Positions 22,201-34,000 of a DNA stretch of 64,000 nt are shown in pieces; the stretch's first letter is position 1; each line of letters begins with the position of its first letter. The notes under the pieces were generated by a model, which made no database searches, was not told the origin of the DNA, and saw nothing but the letters and a program-made list of their open reading frames with translations. The stretch is from Pocillopora verrucosa (lineage: Eukaryota; Cnidaria; Anthozoa; Scleractinia; Pocilloporidae), in assembly GCF_036669915.1 (NCBI RefSeq), contig NC_089318.1, forward strand, positions 5,777,349-5,841,348, in the 5' to 3' direction. A program made the translations under genes and the position numbers.

Positions 22201-24262
22201 TGCGCAAAAATGTTGGTAATTTGGTCACTAAACTCTCGAGTGTTTTTCAATTAAAAGTTCCAAGAGGTCAATTTTACCTAATTTCTCTATTTTGCGAACT
22301 AAGCCTTGTTTCCTCAAGCGGACTGGTCCTTCTTCAACACCCTTCCTAGGCTAAAAAAAGACAACAGAAAAAGACATGTCTTTATCTTTAGAGATGCTGT
22401 TTATATAATGTTTTTTCACAAGAGTAGTTTTTGATATGCATGAGGATTTGAAGATCAGAAATTCTAAAGGTGCAGCTGGATCATGCTCTACCAGCTGAAC
22501 TACAGGGATGTAACTGGGTAGCAAATGGTTAAATCTGAGACTTAATTGCAAGATTCCACAACTTCTCTTTGAAAATCCAATTGGGAGAGTGCCCGCTAAG
22601 TATACAACTCATGACTATATTTGCTTTAATCAGATTATTGCAAGGTTCTGGCATATTAATGATAGGAAAACATTTAGTTATAATTCTGATGCTGGCTCTT
22701 TTATGACCCTTTTTTGTGATATAATGAATTCCACATTGCCATGTTATTACACAACTGAGGGAATATACACAGACATTCTCACAACAAAAACTCAATTTAA
22801 GCCACTCCAAGCAAATTACAGATTTTCCTTTTGTTTTGTTTCATTTTGTTTTGTTTCGATTTTTTTTGCAAATTACAGTTAGCCTGTTTAAGAACAAGGA
22901 GCAACTGCAGAATACCCTGCCGCTTTTGTCCACCTCATTTACATGTGTTAGGAGGCTTTGAAGATTGAGGTATAACACAATAAACATTATACTTATTCAA
23001 TGACACAACATTAATTCTAAAATTCAGCCATTCCACGCATCACCTGCATTGCCTGACTCGTCAATGACATTAAAATGACATGCAAAGCATTATTTGTTAT
23101 GATCACTACATACTTTGATCAGGTATTGTTTGACAGTGCTGCAAATTAGGGTGGTTGGGTGGAGGGAAATAATTAGAAAAAAATTTCTGGGATTTGTTCT
23201 TGGCTTAACTGCAGAATATACCCCGCCACCCATTTACATGTCATTGAATAGGAATAAAGTGTATTGTGTTATGCCTCGATCTTCAAAGCCTCCCGACACA
23301 TGTAAATGAGTTGGACCAAAGTGGCAGGGTATTCTGCAGTTGCTCCCAACAACTTAATTAGTTGAGTGGTTGGAAGTGAATACTAGGCAGTGCTAGGGAA
23401 AATTTAGCTGGGAGAGGGTGGCAAATGGTTTATATGTGATCCGTGATCAAGCCCAAAATAGATACGCGACATATAAATTTTACAGAAAGGAAAAGTAAGG
23501 TAAGATTTGAAGTTTTCCCTTTAAAATTTTGTGACGCTTGAAATACTGTTTAATGTACACGTGATGTGTGAATTTTTCTAGATTTCGTACGCGAAACGTG
23601 ATCAGAACCCCACTTCGCTACCCTTCTGGGAGGGTACCGCAGGGGAGGTTACTATGCCTTCTAAAAAAAATATCATTGACTTTCCTTTGGGCTAAACGGA
23701 CCTTTCGAATGTATTCTAATGGGCAAACCATCTAGACATAAATATACCACACGATCTTAATGGTATATACGCTGAAATACGACTTTACTCTTCAACTTCC
23801 TAACTTCTGAAAAAATTCATATGTCATAAGTCATCTAAGTGACGGATCACCTGTTATATTTCCTTGGTCGGAAGGTTTTCAAGTGGAAAAAAAATTCGTT
23901 TACTGTTCGACTTATTTTATCACGTGCGCAAATTTTGATGCCGCTGAGGCGTAGATTTTTTGATGACACTGGAAACGACGGTGAAAAAGGAAAAACAAAA
24001 CTGCTTTAGTTTTCACACTGCGGGACTGCTCTATTTTAAAAAACAGTCAAGTATATATTAAATAATGGATATCGCCGTAATCCCATGAATAAACTATAAA
24101 CGTTTACTAGTTAAACAAAAACATTTTATTTACCTGTCCGCCTGAAAAGGGAACCCCTATTAAAAATAGCTCCTGTTTTTTCCCTGAATGACATAATCTG
24201 GCAATTTTCTTTGCCACGATAGGTCGTAGACGCCACCGATGTACAATTCTCGTCACATTCAT
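16279..24262 (-). CDS. ARG2: Arginase (ARG1/ARG2 family), probably mitochondrial
   Basis: Minus-strand exons: 24262-24134, 22350-22278, 22185-22076, 21380-21313, 20564-20504, 19956-19861, 19144-19116 (29-nt microexon), 18420-18364, 18189-18085, 17142-17066, 16957-16898, 16457-16279; 347 aa (human ARG2 354). Arginase hydrolyses L-arginine to ornithine and urea. Manganese-site motifs: GGDHS (123-127), WVDAHMDIN (147-155), TGNIHG with H166, and SYDIDSLDP (251-259; D253 and D255). LSGIDVVEFNP follows. Residues 1-29 (MNVTRIVHRWRLRPIVAKK...) are basic and lack acidic residues, suggesting a presequence, as in vertebrate ARG2. The microexon is the least certain part: it is the only candidate found that restores phase between LIEGIPE and LSPRDIAYIGLRD. 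The ARG2 symbol rests on family and neighbourhood; the gene likely predates the vertebrate ARG1/ARG2 split. Confidence 0.94.
16640..16795. repeat. GTGGATAA-type palindromic MITE (family G)
   Basis: TTCAAAAGGCAGATAATGCT is inverse to ATAGTGTCATCCACCTTTTGA at the other end. The interior repeats CCAGTGGATAA/TTATCCA. It lies in arginase intron 11; a relative is near 55.95 kb. Confidence 0.7.
17205..17385 (+). repeat. Family C MITE, worn
   Basis: Contains TTAAGGAAATAATCGCCTCT, GAAGCTCTTAATTGCTGGAC and AACAGTATGGAGAATATGCA. Confidence 0.7.
17480..17694 (+). repeat. Family A MITE
   Basis: AACTCTTTAACTCTCAAGAC start and TGGGAGTTAAAGGGTTAAG end. It lies in arginase intron 9. Confidence 0.85.
19676..19827. 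repeat. Family E element with CAGGGGCGTAACC terminus
   Basis: CAGGGGCGTAACCAGGATTT at the left end pairs with CTAGCTACACCCTTG at the right end. The terminus resembles that of hAT-type nonautonomous elements. A second copy is at 11936-12105. Confidence 0.65.
20659..20866 (-). repeat. Family C MITE
   Basis: TTAACCCTTTACATTCTCACA start. The interior has CATCAGTATGCAAACTCTCC and TAATTTCCTTTATTGTTACA, and it ends with CACTCTTTGGGGTAAAA. Confidence 0.8.
20890..21037 (+). repeat. Truncated family C MITE
   Basis: GATGAGAATAAAAGAAGCGA ... TAGTATGGAGAATATCTCTT, ending GGGCACAAAGGGTTAAC. It lies directly downstream of another family C copy in the opposite orientation. Confidence 0.75.
21700..21892. 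repeat. Fold-back element (family D)
   Basis: GTAATTTGGTTTTAACAACT at the left pairs with GTTGATAAAACCAAATAATT at the right. The centre has AAATTGGCCACC / GGCCAATTT. It lies in arginase intron 3. Confidence 0.7.
22433..22512 (-). repeat. tRNA-like fragment in arginase intron 1
   Basis: The minus strand reads CCTGTAGTTCAGCTGGTAGA GCATGATCCAGC, then GATCTTCAAATCC. A-box and B-box motifs are recognisable, but the arms do not close into a proper cloverleaf. A SINE remnant is more likely than a gene. Confidence 0.45.
22898..23348. repeat. ~450-bp palindromic element with ~110-bp inverted arms
   Basis: The left arm GGAGCAACTGCAGAATACCC TGCC ... CACATGTAAATGAG-like ... TTGAAGATTGAGGTATAACA is inverted at the right as GTTATGCCTCGATCTTCAAA ... 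GGCAGGGTATTCTGCAGTTG CTCC. A third, shorter GCAGAATATACCCCGCCACC lies inside near 23211. Confidence 0.8.
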
Positions 24263-24694
24263 CACAAGGAGAGTTCATCAGAGCGCACCTGATTGTGTAA
24301 ACTGTACACCCTCCAGCACACCTTTCATTTGACCTCGTTCCAAGTCTCCTCGTTTTCTTTGAAAAACTGCAGAGGGGACGGCAGGGAAGATAATTTTCTT
24401 CTAGGATTCATTCATATGTCCCGAGATCTACTAAAATCATGACGAAAATGCTTCTATTTAAATTTATTAAAGATCGTTTTCTTTAATCAAGGCACAAGTA
24501 GTTCTGTATTTTGAAAAAGCTCGCTGATTTTAATTAGTCACCTTCATTCCTACTCCAGAGAGTATTGAAATTTGCACTCTTTATTAGCTTAGTGGCCATG
24601 CAGACAGGTAGGTAAGGCTACCCAGCGATTAGGTTGCCATAATTGGCATGTTTTAAGGCGAAAAATCAACTTTCAGCGAGAAGAAAGCTTCATT
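24263..24694. promoter_or_regulatory. Bidirectional promoter of arginase (-) and CHP1 (+)
   Basis: 432 bp separate the divergent start codons. No repeat of the local families lies in this segment. Transcription start sites are unknown. Confidence 0.72.
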
Positions 24695-27600
24695 ATGGGC
24701 TTAAAATCTTCCATACTTTTGCATGAAGAAGATATTGAGGAACTGCACAATGAGACTGGTTGTAAGTTGAAAGAATTTTGCTGGCAAATGGCAAATGCAT
24801 AATGCTCTCCCTTGGGATGTACACTTTTTAAATCGTTTTTCACTACAAGTTATCATCTAAACGAATGTTTGATCGTTGTGTCCTTAGTTTCTCCAAATCA
24901 AATAAGAAGACTCTACAGCAGATTCAAAAGTCTTGATAAAGCAACAAAAGGCACGATAAGGTTGGTTAAATGTGTAGATTTAGAACCGTTCGTTTTTGCG
25001 CATAGAGATGAAAAGGGGCTGTCCTGGTGTACCGGTACACGAGGGAATTCCTATTGTTTTCATAACCATACATGTAGTTATGACGCAGTTCGTTAATGTT
25101 TCCTTCTTTTGTGTACCGGTACACGAGGACACAACCGATGGAAATCAGCTGTAACTCGGCAGGACCTGAACAATCGATGACAATCGATAACAATTAATCG
25201 ATTGATATTGATAAACGATGAACAATCGAACGAAAAAGTTGCTGTAATTTTCAATTCTCATCGATTATCAATTATTATCGAAAATCCATTGAAATCGATC
25301 ATTTTTTATTGTAAAACCCTAATTTCAAGAACTTAGATTCGATTTGATTTCAAGTAACTTGCATTTGAAGTCTATTCAGGTTTTTGACCGGAAATGGCAT
25401 TTACACACAATCTTAAGGCTGAGCGATCACTCTCCTGACGCAAAAGCTGAAAGCAATTAGGATATTTTGTGGAGGGAAATTTTCTGTCCAGTTGATGATA
25501 TTCGATAAACACAAACTACTTTCATGTGATTATCAATCGTTCATTGATTGGCCAATAGCAGTCAATAACAATTTACTAACGTGCATAGATTAAAATCAAT
25601 TGATCTATCAGATTTCTGATCATGGATTTTGTTAATTGTTCAGGTCCTGAAATCAAGGAACATCAAGATTGATACAATAAAATGTTTTCTGTTTGATTAA
25701 CAGTCGTGAAGATTTTATGCGCATACCTGAGTTGGCCATCAATCCAATTGGTGAACGGATTATTGATGCCTTCTTCATGAATGAAGAAAGCAAGTAAGTT
25801 CTCTCTTTGAAACTGTCAGCAGATATCAAATTTAATGTCTTGTTCTGGCTAATGGTGTAAGCCATGTAATCAATACTGTAAAAACATTCTTAATGGGATT
25901 GGTTATCACCAGTCTGATTTGAGCACTAATAGCACAGTGCATGTGTCATGACCCAATATTAAGTGAAGACTTAAGCCCCATTCAAATGGTCATGTTAGTT
26001 CTAACTATCATGCACATTTGATCACAAAACTATCATGCATTATCATCAACTATCATGTAGTTTGGACAAGTTCAAATCTGACATGATAGTTGATGATTGT
26101 TTTGCAGTTTTATCAAGGGAAATGATACTAAATGATAGTTTTTTTGGTCAGCAGTTTTGCTAAAGACAGTCTCAAATTGAAATAGCAAATGCTAAATGAG
26201 CAAAAGCTGTCAAAATTTTGCAGAATGTCTCAAATTTCATTCTGGTCATCTCCTGGTTGGCTTCAGTATCTTCAACTTGCAACTTGTCAAAAATCGTCAA
26301 CCATCATGAACCATTTGGATGCAAACATGATACTCAATGATAATGAATAACAGTTGAAACTATTATGGACTATCATCAACTATTTCACTGTGTGAACAGG
26401 GCAGTAAGTCACTGGCTCAGTGAACAGGAAAGAATGGTTTAATCTGATTGATAAACTGTAATAGACATTTATTCAAAGACAAAAAAATTACGCAAGCCCA
26501 TAGGGTAAGTGCAGTATGTAGTCTTTGAAAAATTTACAGACATGCCAAATTGCAAGATAATTCATGTTGTTAATTATCTACATGAAAAAAAGTTACAGAA
26601 AGTCAAGACAGACAAAATTTTAAAAGTGTGTGGGTACCATTTGTAATTTGCACTTGTGTTATAAGTTTTCACTAGTGTTACATGAGAATGCACTTGTTTT
26701 CAGCCAATCAGAAGTGCAAAATTGTTTCATTTACATTATCATTGAGAAAACGTACTCAAAAGGTATATCTATCTGCTAAATACAATAAGTACTTTTAATT
26801 ATTTTTTTTCTTAGGGAAAGCGGAGAAGAAACCTGTAACTTCAGACAGTTTGTTAGAACCTTAGCGCATTTCAGACCATATGAACCATCAAAGGAAAACC
26901 CTCTTAACACCAGAGAGAAAAAACTTCAATGTATGCTGGGTTATATTTACCTGAAGATATATGTGAAATGTCTTTTCTTTAGTCAAGTTCCTTTGCAAAA
27001 AGTAAAATATTGATGGAGTGTGTTAATTTGTGTGTTTTTGTTTTGTTAAGTATTAGCTTTTTACATCAGTACATGTAACAAGGTTTTCACTGAGAAATTT
27101 AAAATTCAACACATCCTGAACTGAAAATGTTGAGTTATTCAAAAGATGCAGACTAACCTTCCTGTGAATGAGACACAGTTTCTAAACAAGGACTGTCACA
27201 GTGATTCAATCTGCGTAAAGGTCTTGCCCAAAAGAGCCCTCTGGCTCTGCACATAATTTAAGAGTGAGCTTACTCTCTCAACATTGTGTCGCTGTAATAA
27301 CTTTATCAGACACTTATGGTAAAGATGGTGTTTAAAAATCAAATCAAAACTTTGATTTGCACTTAGTTTTGTATTATTTTTCACTTTACAGTTACCTTCA
27401 AGATCTATGATTTGGACAATGATGGGAAAATATCCAAAGATGATCTCATGCAGGTACGGGGACGTATTTTTTAACAATTATGAAAGACTAAGAGCATAGT
27501 ATCTAGGGCCTACATTCTTTTTTGGCCTGTTAGACTTTTATAACATGACTCTTGCCTATGTTGAAACAAAATTTGAACTTTCCAAGGGAACAAGTGTAAA

Positions 27601-28828
27601 AGCTAGCTATGCCTCTGACCACAAAGGCAATTTATAATCAAAAGTTTAACCAATGCCTCTAAGGTTGTAATGGAAGGTTTTAAATTTAAAAGAATTTGTT
27701 TTGCCAGTCCTATTTTTAGTTGGTTCAAGTTACAAAGGTTGTAGATCAAAGGATTGCCTGTAGATGATTTGAGCTATAGATGATTTGCTTTTGACAGTTG
27801 CAACAATGCTTTAGCACTTAAACCCCCATGAATCTCCTTGTGGCATCACCCTTGAATCAAATAAATAAATAAATAAAATTAGAAATGATCATGGGAAACT
27901 CCTGATTGTCAAACAAATTCTGCTAGTCAATACCAAAGGAAACATGAAGAAAACAGTGTTAGGATGTGAGGGGTTAAGTTCCTCAAAGTGAAGGCAATCT
28001 AAAAAAGGACTGTTGTTTGTGGTAATCAGTGTCAGAGCTTTTGACAATCCAAACAGATGTCATCAACTCAGTCATGGATGAATATTTACATGAGCTGGTG
28101 ATTGTTATTTTCAAGGTCCTTCACATGATGGTCGGCAGAAATATCAGCGATGAACAACTTGGTGGTATCGCTGACCGTGCAATAAGTGATGCAGATTTAG
28201 ATAAAGATGGTGTCATATCATTTGAGGAACTGAAGAGAGTAAGTGAATATCTTATGATTTACCTTTAAAAAGTGCTGTTCAAAGCTTTCCTGCAGGCCAA
28301 AAATGGTACACTACATTGTGTACTCAGCATGTTGTGAGTACTTGATAAACAATAGTCAAAAAGGACTTTTGTGTTTACACAGTGTGGCAAACACACCCAT
28401 AAATATTCCAATTGAGAGATTGGAAACTAGCAAACTGCTGAAAGGCATTGTAACACACATCTCGTCTTAACATGAAGTGGGTGGGAGAATTTGCTGTAGT
28501 TACTCAAACCTCAGGTGCAGCAAGGGTTTTCATAACTTTTGGAATTTTTTCAATCCTGAGTGTTTAATTGAGGTTAATATTTTAGGCAAAGAATAAGCTT
28601 CTAGTGCTCAGTAAGCACAAAGTCATAATTTAAATGTTGTAACTATGTTTTCATTCTCTGACAAACCTATAGACCAATGAGAGCATGCATTGAATCTCGT
28701 TCATTATCCTGTGAGGAGAAATTCCACCTTGGTCACTCATGAAGTGAAATGGTTAATTTGCTGTCCTTTTTTAGGTACTGGAAAATGTAGACATGAACTC
28801 AAAGATGAGCATACGTTTCCTGGCTTGA
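24695..28828 (+). CDS. CHP1: Calcineurin B homologous protein 1 (CHP1)
   Basis: Exons 24695-24761, 24888-24960, 25704-25793, 26815-26930, 27392-27453, 28116-28238, 28775-28828; 194 aa (human 195). It is an EF-hand protein that binds plasma-membrane Na+/H+ exchangers and takes part in membrane trafficking. The start MGLKSS has Gly2 and Ser6, the N-myristoylation pattern of the family. Conserved blocks: IRRLYSRFKSLDKATKGTIS, REDFMRIPELAINPIGERII, and FRQFVRTLAHFRP. Two canonical calcium loops are present, DLDNDGKISKDD (Asp at position 12) and DADLDKDGVISFEE; the first two EF hands look degenerate, as in the family. It ends MSIRFLA, against MSIRFLH in human. Introns 3 and 4 carry several MITEs. 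The 3' UTR probably runs to AATAAA at 29751-29760. Confidence 0.97.
25160..25649. repeat. 490-bp element with perfect 15-bp inverted termini, CAATCGAT-rich
   Basis: CAGGACCTGAACAAT (25160-25174) and ATTGTTCAGGTCCTG (25635-25649) are exact inverse copies. The left part is dense in ATCGAT, CAATCG and AATCGATT words; the right part has CAATCGTTCATTGATTGG. It lies in CHP1 intron 2 and has no coding capacity. Confidence 0.78.
25972..26404. repeat. Palindromic ACTATCATG-rich element
   Basis: Repeated CAACTATCATG, CATGATAGTTGATGAT and ACTATCATCAACTAT words are arranged in inverse orientations. Imperfect ends are CCCATTCAAATGG and CACTGTGTGAACAGGG. Confidence 0.6.
27813..27976 (+). repeat. Family C MITE, internally altered
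   Basis: ACTTAAACCCCCATGAATCT start and GTTAGGATGTGAGGGGTTAAG end. A (AAAT)n microsatellite replaces part of the interior near 27861. Confidence 0.7.
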
Positions 28829-31092
28829 ATTCCTGAATCAGATGTGACTGAGAGAGAATTTTAATGTCACTGTATAGTGAAACAATGGTGTTTTGATATT
28901 TAAGAGCTTTGTACCTTTACATGAAAGCTAAAGTGCAATTTTTCAGATATTTAAAGCTCTACATTGATAGAGCTTTGTACCCTCTGGAGTATTTGAATTT
29001 ACATATATCAAGTAATGTTGTTTAGGTCAGGCAATAATTTATTTACAATTCTTTTTGTAAGAAAATTAAGCATCTATTTAGCATTTTTAAGAGTGAAAAG
29101 TAATTCTCCTGAGCCCAATGAATAAAGGGGTAAGTTTCTAAAGAAACTTTGGTGCTGTGTTGGTGGGAGAGTATAACCATGTAATTTGGTATTATCAACT
29201 GATTTGATAACATGAATTGGCCACCTTAAAGAGATTAAAAGCTGATGTTTTGAGCATTTACATTTGAGCATTAGCTTTTCATCCCAGCCCAAGGCCCAGC
29301 TGTTCAAAGGGCAGACTATTTAATGGTTATATCTCAATCCAAAGGTAAAATGTCTATTCAGAAGATAGGTGTTAACAGAGTTGAATGGAGCCATTTAGCT
29401 GGAAGAGATTAATCCAGTGGCTTTGAATGATGGGAAACTCACTGATTTGTTTGAGAGGAGAGCAAAATTGTGTTACTAATACATATTACACTTTCAAATA
29501 GTATAATAGCAACAATATGGCATGTTATTCTGACTTAAAATGTTCCATGAGTTAGGCTTTAGTTTTGTAACCTTTCTGCTGTTTTTTGTATTAAAAAGAG
29601 AGATTAAATTTGTTGATTGATATGTGAGACCAATCAAATCTGGAGCTTTGTTCGTTATTTTATTATTGGTGTAACCATGTCGCTGGCTTGTATATATCTC
29701 AAAATAAGTTGCAAATCCAAATGTAGTATTTTCTGTAACTATAAAGATGAAATAAATAAAGGTAAATTGCATATGATTATCATTGGGTAGACTTTTTTAG
29801 TTCATGTGATCACTTCTTTCCCAATAGTAAACTAATAATGCCTCAATTTTGTTTGTACCCATTGGATAATGATTTTTTTTTGTCAAAGGAAAGAGTTCTG
29901 CTCATCTTCCCTTTCCCTCTCTTTTTATGGTGGGGTTTGTCATGCCCATCTCAAAGATGACCACTGTCCATGAGACGAGCACAAGAATTTTGGAGTAAAA
30001 GTAAAAGTAAAAGAAGTTCTGTGAAGTATTTTAAAGAAAGATTCTTAAGTCTTTATTATTATCTTTTATTTTCAATACAGATAGTTCTAACCAAACTTTA
30101 GTTACAAACTAATTAAGAAAAAAAGTATATCTCCCAACTTCTATTGCTATTTCATTAACTGTTGCTGACTTCCTATAACCATTTGTTTCAATATATTTAT
30201 TACTTTGGAGATCTCCATTTTGATCATGGCCTCCAAGAATTTCAGTGTTGTAGGTAAAGAAATGTGAATTGTTTTTAGTTAATCTCTTTATTAACATCCA
30301 AAAAAGGACATTCCTATTAAAATTTATTTCTATCCATTGCCAAGTGCGTCCAATAAGTCATGAATTTGTGTCAGTATCTCCACAAGATTTCCTAACATGG
30401 CATTGTTAGAATTACATACTATTCAAAATTACATAAAAACTCATGATAGTGATTAAGGGGAGATATTTTAAACTTTGGGCATTGTTTTACATTGGATCAT
30501 TCTAAGATCATGTCAATCTGTTCCATCCTTAACCTGCCTTTTCCTTATTCATTTTTATTTTCTTTCCTTCTTTTCTAATGTGTATTTTTACCCTAAAAAA
30601 CCAAATTGTTCAAGGTTTCCTTCACCAGGAAGGTTATTTGTCATTTTGCCAGAGACTACTCAAAAGATACAGAGAGGATCTTCTAACACAGCTCGTTTGT
30701 TGTGTTTATGATGTAACAGATCAGCAATGCTTGAATGATTATACACTACACAAAAATTTTAACTCAAGCAATAGCCTCCTCTCCAACTGAAAGGAATCTT
30801 TTTTATGATAATTACAATTCAAAAATCAACTCAAATGTTCTGTTTTATTAACTTGTCTGATGCAGGATTCCTTGTGTAATTTGTGTGTCACACTCATTTT
30901 GATTGATTGATGTAAGTTTTGATTTACTAAGATATAATCATAACTTCTACTAGTAATATGACAATGTTGTGATTTTTTTAGCAATGATGAAAATTTTGTG
31001 TTTGAATATATACATTGTTAGGACTGGAAAAATAATTGACCATTAGTTTGTAAAATGAATGTGAGGCACAGTGTGTAAATATTAATGAAATA
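28829..31092. other. CHP1-VTI1B convergent 3' region
   Basis: No exon is seen. It holds the long CHP1 3' UTR (AATAAA at 29751-29760), a family D fold-back repeat (about 29090-29300), and the VTI1B 3' UTR (minus-strand AATAAA at 30849-30844). The rest is AT-rich unique sequence. Confidence 0.6.
29090..29300. repeat. Family D element
   Basis: GTAATTTGGTATTATCAACT, GAATTGGCCACCTTAAAGAG and AAAAGCTGATGTTTTGAGCA match the other family D copies. The second arm is short. Confidence 0.6.
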
Positions 31093-34000
31093 TTAATTTT
31101 TCTTTTTCTTAAAAAATCTTATGTAAACCACAGCTCCAAGAATGGCCAATTCAACAATAATGATACATAACAGGATCAACTTGTTTGTAGCAATTCTAGA
31201 AAAGAAAAAAAAACCATCTAAAATGTTTTCACATCATTTTAATGATAACATGCTTTGAAGTAAGGGAGTATGAGGCTTAGAGCAAAAGTTGACTGTTACA
31301 ATGAAAGTTTATATCTATAAAAAGATTTCAGCAGTGGAAAGAGTGTAGAGGAAATCAGAAAGATTTACAGTTTTTAGGCACTTGACAATAACACTTGCAA
31401 GGACAACTTTAACACATAAACTTTTACATATTAAACATTTTTAAACCTCAAAACTGCCCTTGAACCTCATATTTAAAAGTAAATGCAAAAGGGCTTAACA
31501 TTGGTTTGATTCCATCACCCTCTCCACATTTACTTGACTCTTTTACCCCCAAGATCTCATTAGTAATTCTCCTTACTGTCTGCTATACAACTCTTATGAT
31601 GCGAGTTCTGAGAATTTGGTATTCAATCAACTAATAGTCCCCTTGTTGATATTTTCTTTATCGTCATCACTTACCTGTTTGACATTAAATCAATTGGTAT
31701 TGTCAGGAGAAATTCCATGTTGGTCACTCATGAGAGCTTAAGGGTTAACACAACTGATTGACAAGTTTAGGTCATGTGATACAATTTTGCAAAGGTCTCT
31801 TTAATGTGCTCTGTATGCATTCTCCTTACATATTATCTTTGCCCTTTACTGTTTAAAAAACCACTGAAAAGTTGTCAGTTTGTTGTTTATGTTTTCAAAA
31901 ATCCTACCCTATTTTTCAAATTTAAAACCTTCTTAGGAATTCCTGCCCCTTTAATTTCAAGGTACCTACCATCTCCATCACAGATCATGAGAGTACTAAT
32001 CAATCATACCCAAAAAATTTCCTTACCTGATTGCCATACTATTCAAAATTCTTCTGCTTTTTCCTAAGCCCTGATCAACATCCTTAAGCTGAGAAATTAA
32101 ATAGAAACTACAAGTCAGTCATGTAATTAGCTTGCGCAAACAACAGTTTTGATCCCTAATTGGTATGTTTATGTTCCCTTGCTGAAAGATTGTCTCCAGA
32201 TGTTTATTAAAGAGATGTGAGAGATAAATGTGGCCCATCCAACCGAAGGTTATCCTTGTTTCTGTAGCATGAAGTGACTAGAAGTATTACTACGCATGTA
32301 CCTCCCCTGAATGGGATAACAGCCCATCACAAGATTAATCGCCTGCATTTCATCAGGCTTCCCTGAAAATACACCGGTACTCATTTATACTCCTGGTTGG
32401 AAAGAGGCATTGTGAGAACAAAGTGTCTTGCACAAGAGCACAACACAAACATTAATGCTAGTGTGATAAGTTATATGATAATCATAACCATTACAAATTC
32501 CTCAAATATTATCAGTGCATTTGCAGCTTCATTTTTCACCAATCACTCTGTACAGTGGTAATTGGGATAGTGTAATCAGACAGTTGGCTGTAATTGGACA
32601 GTCGAAGCAGCCAATCATACTAAGTCCACTCAGCTAATTCACCAATCACAGAAATGATCAAAATAACCATAGCAACAATCACTTATCCAAAGAAAAACTG
32701 GGGAACTCCCAAAATGGAGGAGTTTTTCACTTAAGACATTGTCTCCACTGGAGATATTTTTTCTAGGTGTATTTTTTTTTGGAAATTAAAATGGTTATGA
32801 TTAATTAGTAACAGGACTTATTTTTATCCAATTCTGTCTGTAATCATACTCATGATTAACAAATTGGACTCCTGCTTCACAGTCCTCCAATTTTGTTAAT
32901 CACTTGAATGATTAGAGATTGAATTGGCTCCACTTGGTCCTTTAACCATTATTAAGTACACAGCATTTTGTATTTCAGTGTATTACTCTGCCTTGTTTCT
33001 TCACCTTACAAGTCCCTGATTTGAATTTCTTTCTTTCATGATTCAACATCCTCTAGGTTTTTCCCTCTTTTTTAACTTTAGCACAAGAATTATGCCACCT
33101 CATACTGGGAGTTTCCCTAATCTTTTTTCATAGATGGCTGCAAACTGGTGTAATTGGTGGCTGTGTTTGGAAAGGGGTTGCAAGGCAATACCCAAACACA
33201 AGGGTCTGCTTACAGGCTTACCAGAAGACAGTGAGCGATCTTACAAGTGGTGGTAGGCCTCCCAAACTGGCTTTTATTGAAACCCACGTTAAACCAAATT
33301 AATTTGACCAAATTAATGAGGAGTAAGATGCCACAATAGAGAGCAAAATTTCCATGCTGTGATATTGTGAATAGGCAGATCACAGTGCTTCAACTGTTAT
33401 CCCTACCCTGTCTCTTGTCCTAACAAGAGATTCCCGCTGATCTCCAAGTTCGTCAATAATTTCACCGCCAATTTGTTCTGCAACAAGTATTAAAATAAGA
33501 ATTAGGCCATGTTTCCTTTTGGTAATCTCACACCCCTATATCAAAGAAAACAAAATTAGGTCATTTACAAAACCAAGACTGTTTGCAGAGAACAGTTTCT
33601 AATTTAGTTATAATGAGTGGTTATGGAGTCCAATGCAAACTCTGATGACCTGTCAACAAACAGATCTCCATATAATGATAATTGAAATAATAATAATAAT
33701 AACAATAACAATAAAATAATTATCAAAAATTAAATAATTACCCTTGCAGCAAGAAAAAAAACTTAAAACTCAAATCAATATTACTCAAAATGGTGCAAAA
33801 ATTCATATCCGAAATCATTATGAAATGGAACAAGAGAATAATATACAAACAGGATAATACTCCCCACCAAAGAAAAACAAAAAGATCCGACTTTCAATTC
33901 TCCCTTAGCTACTCCAAATTTCCTTGAAAATTAGTTGCAATAATTTGTTGTTAGATCAAGACAACAACTTTTATCTGATAAGCTTCATTATTCTCATTAC

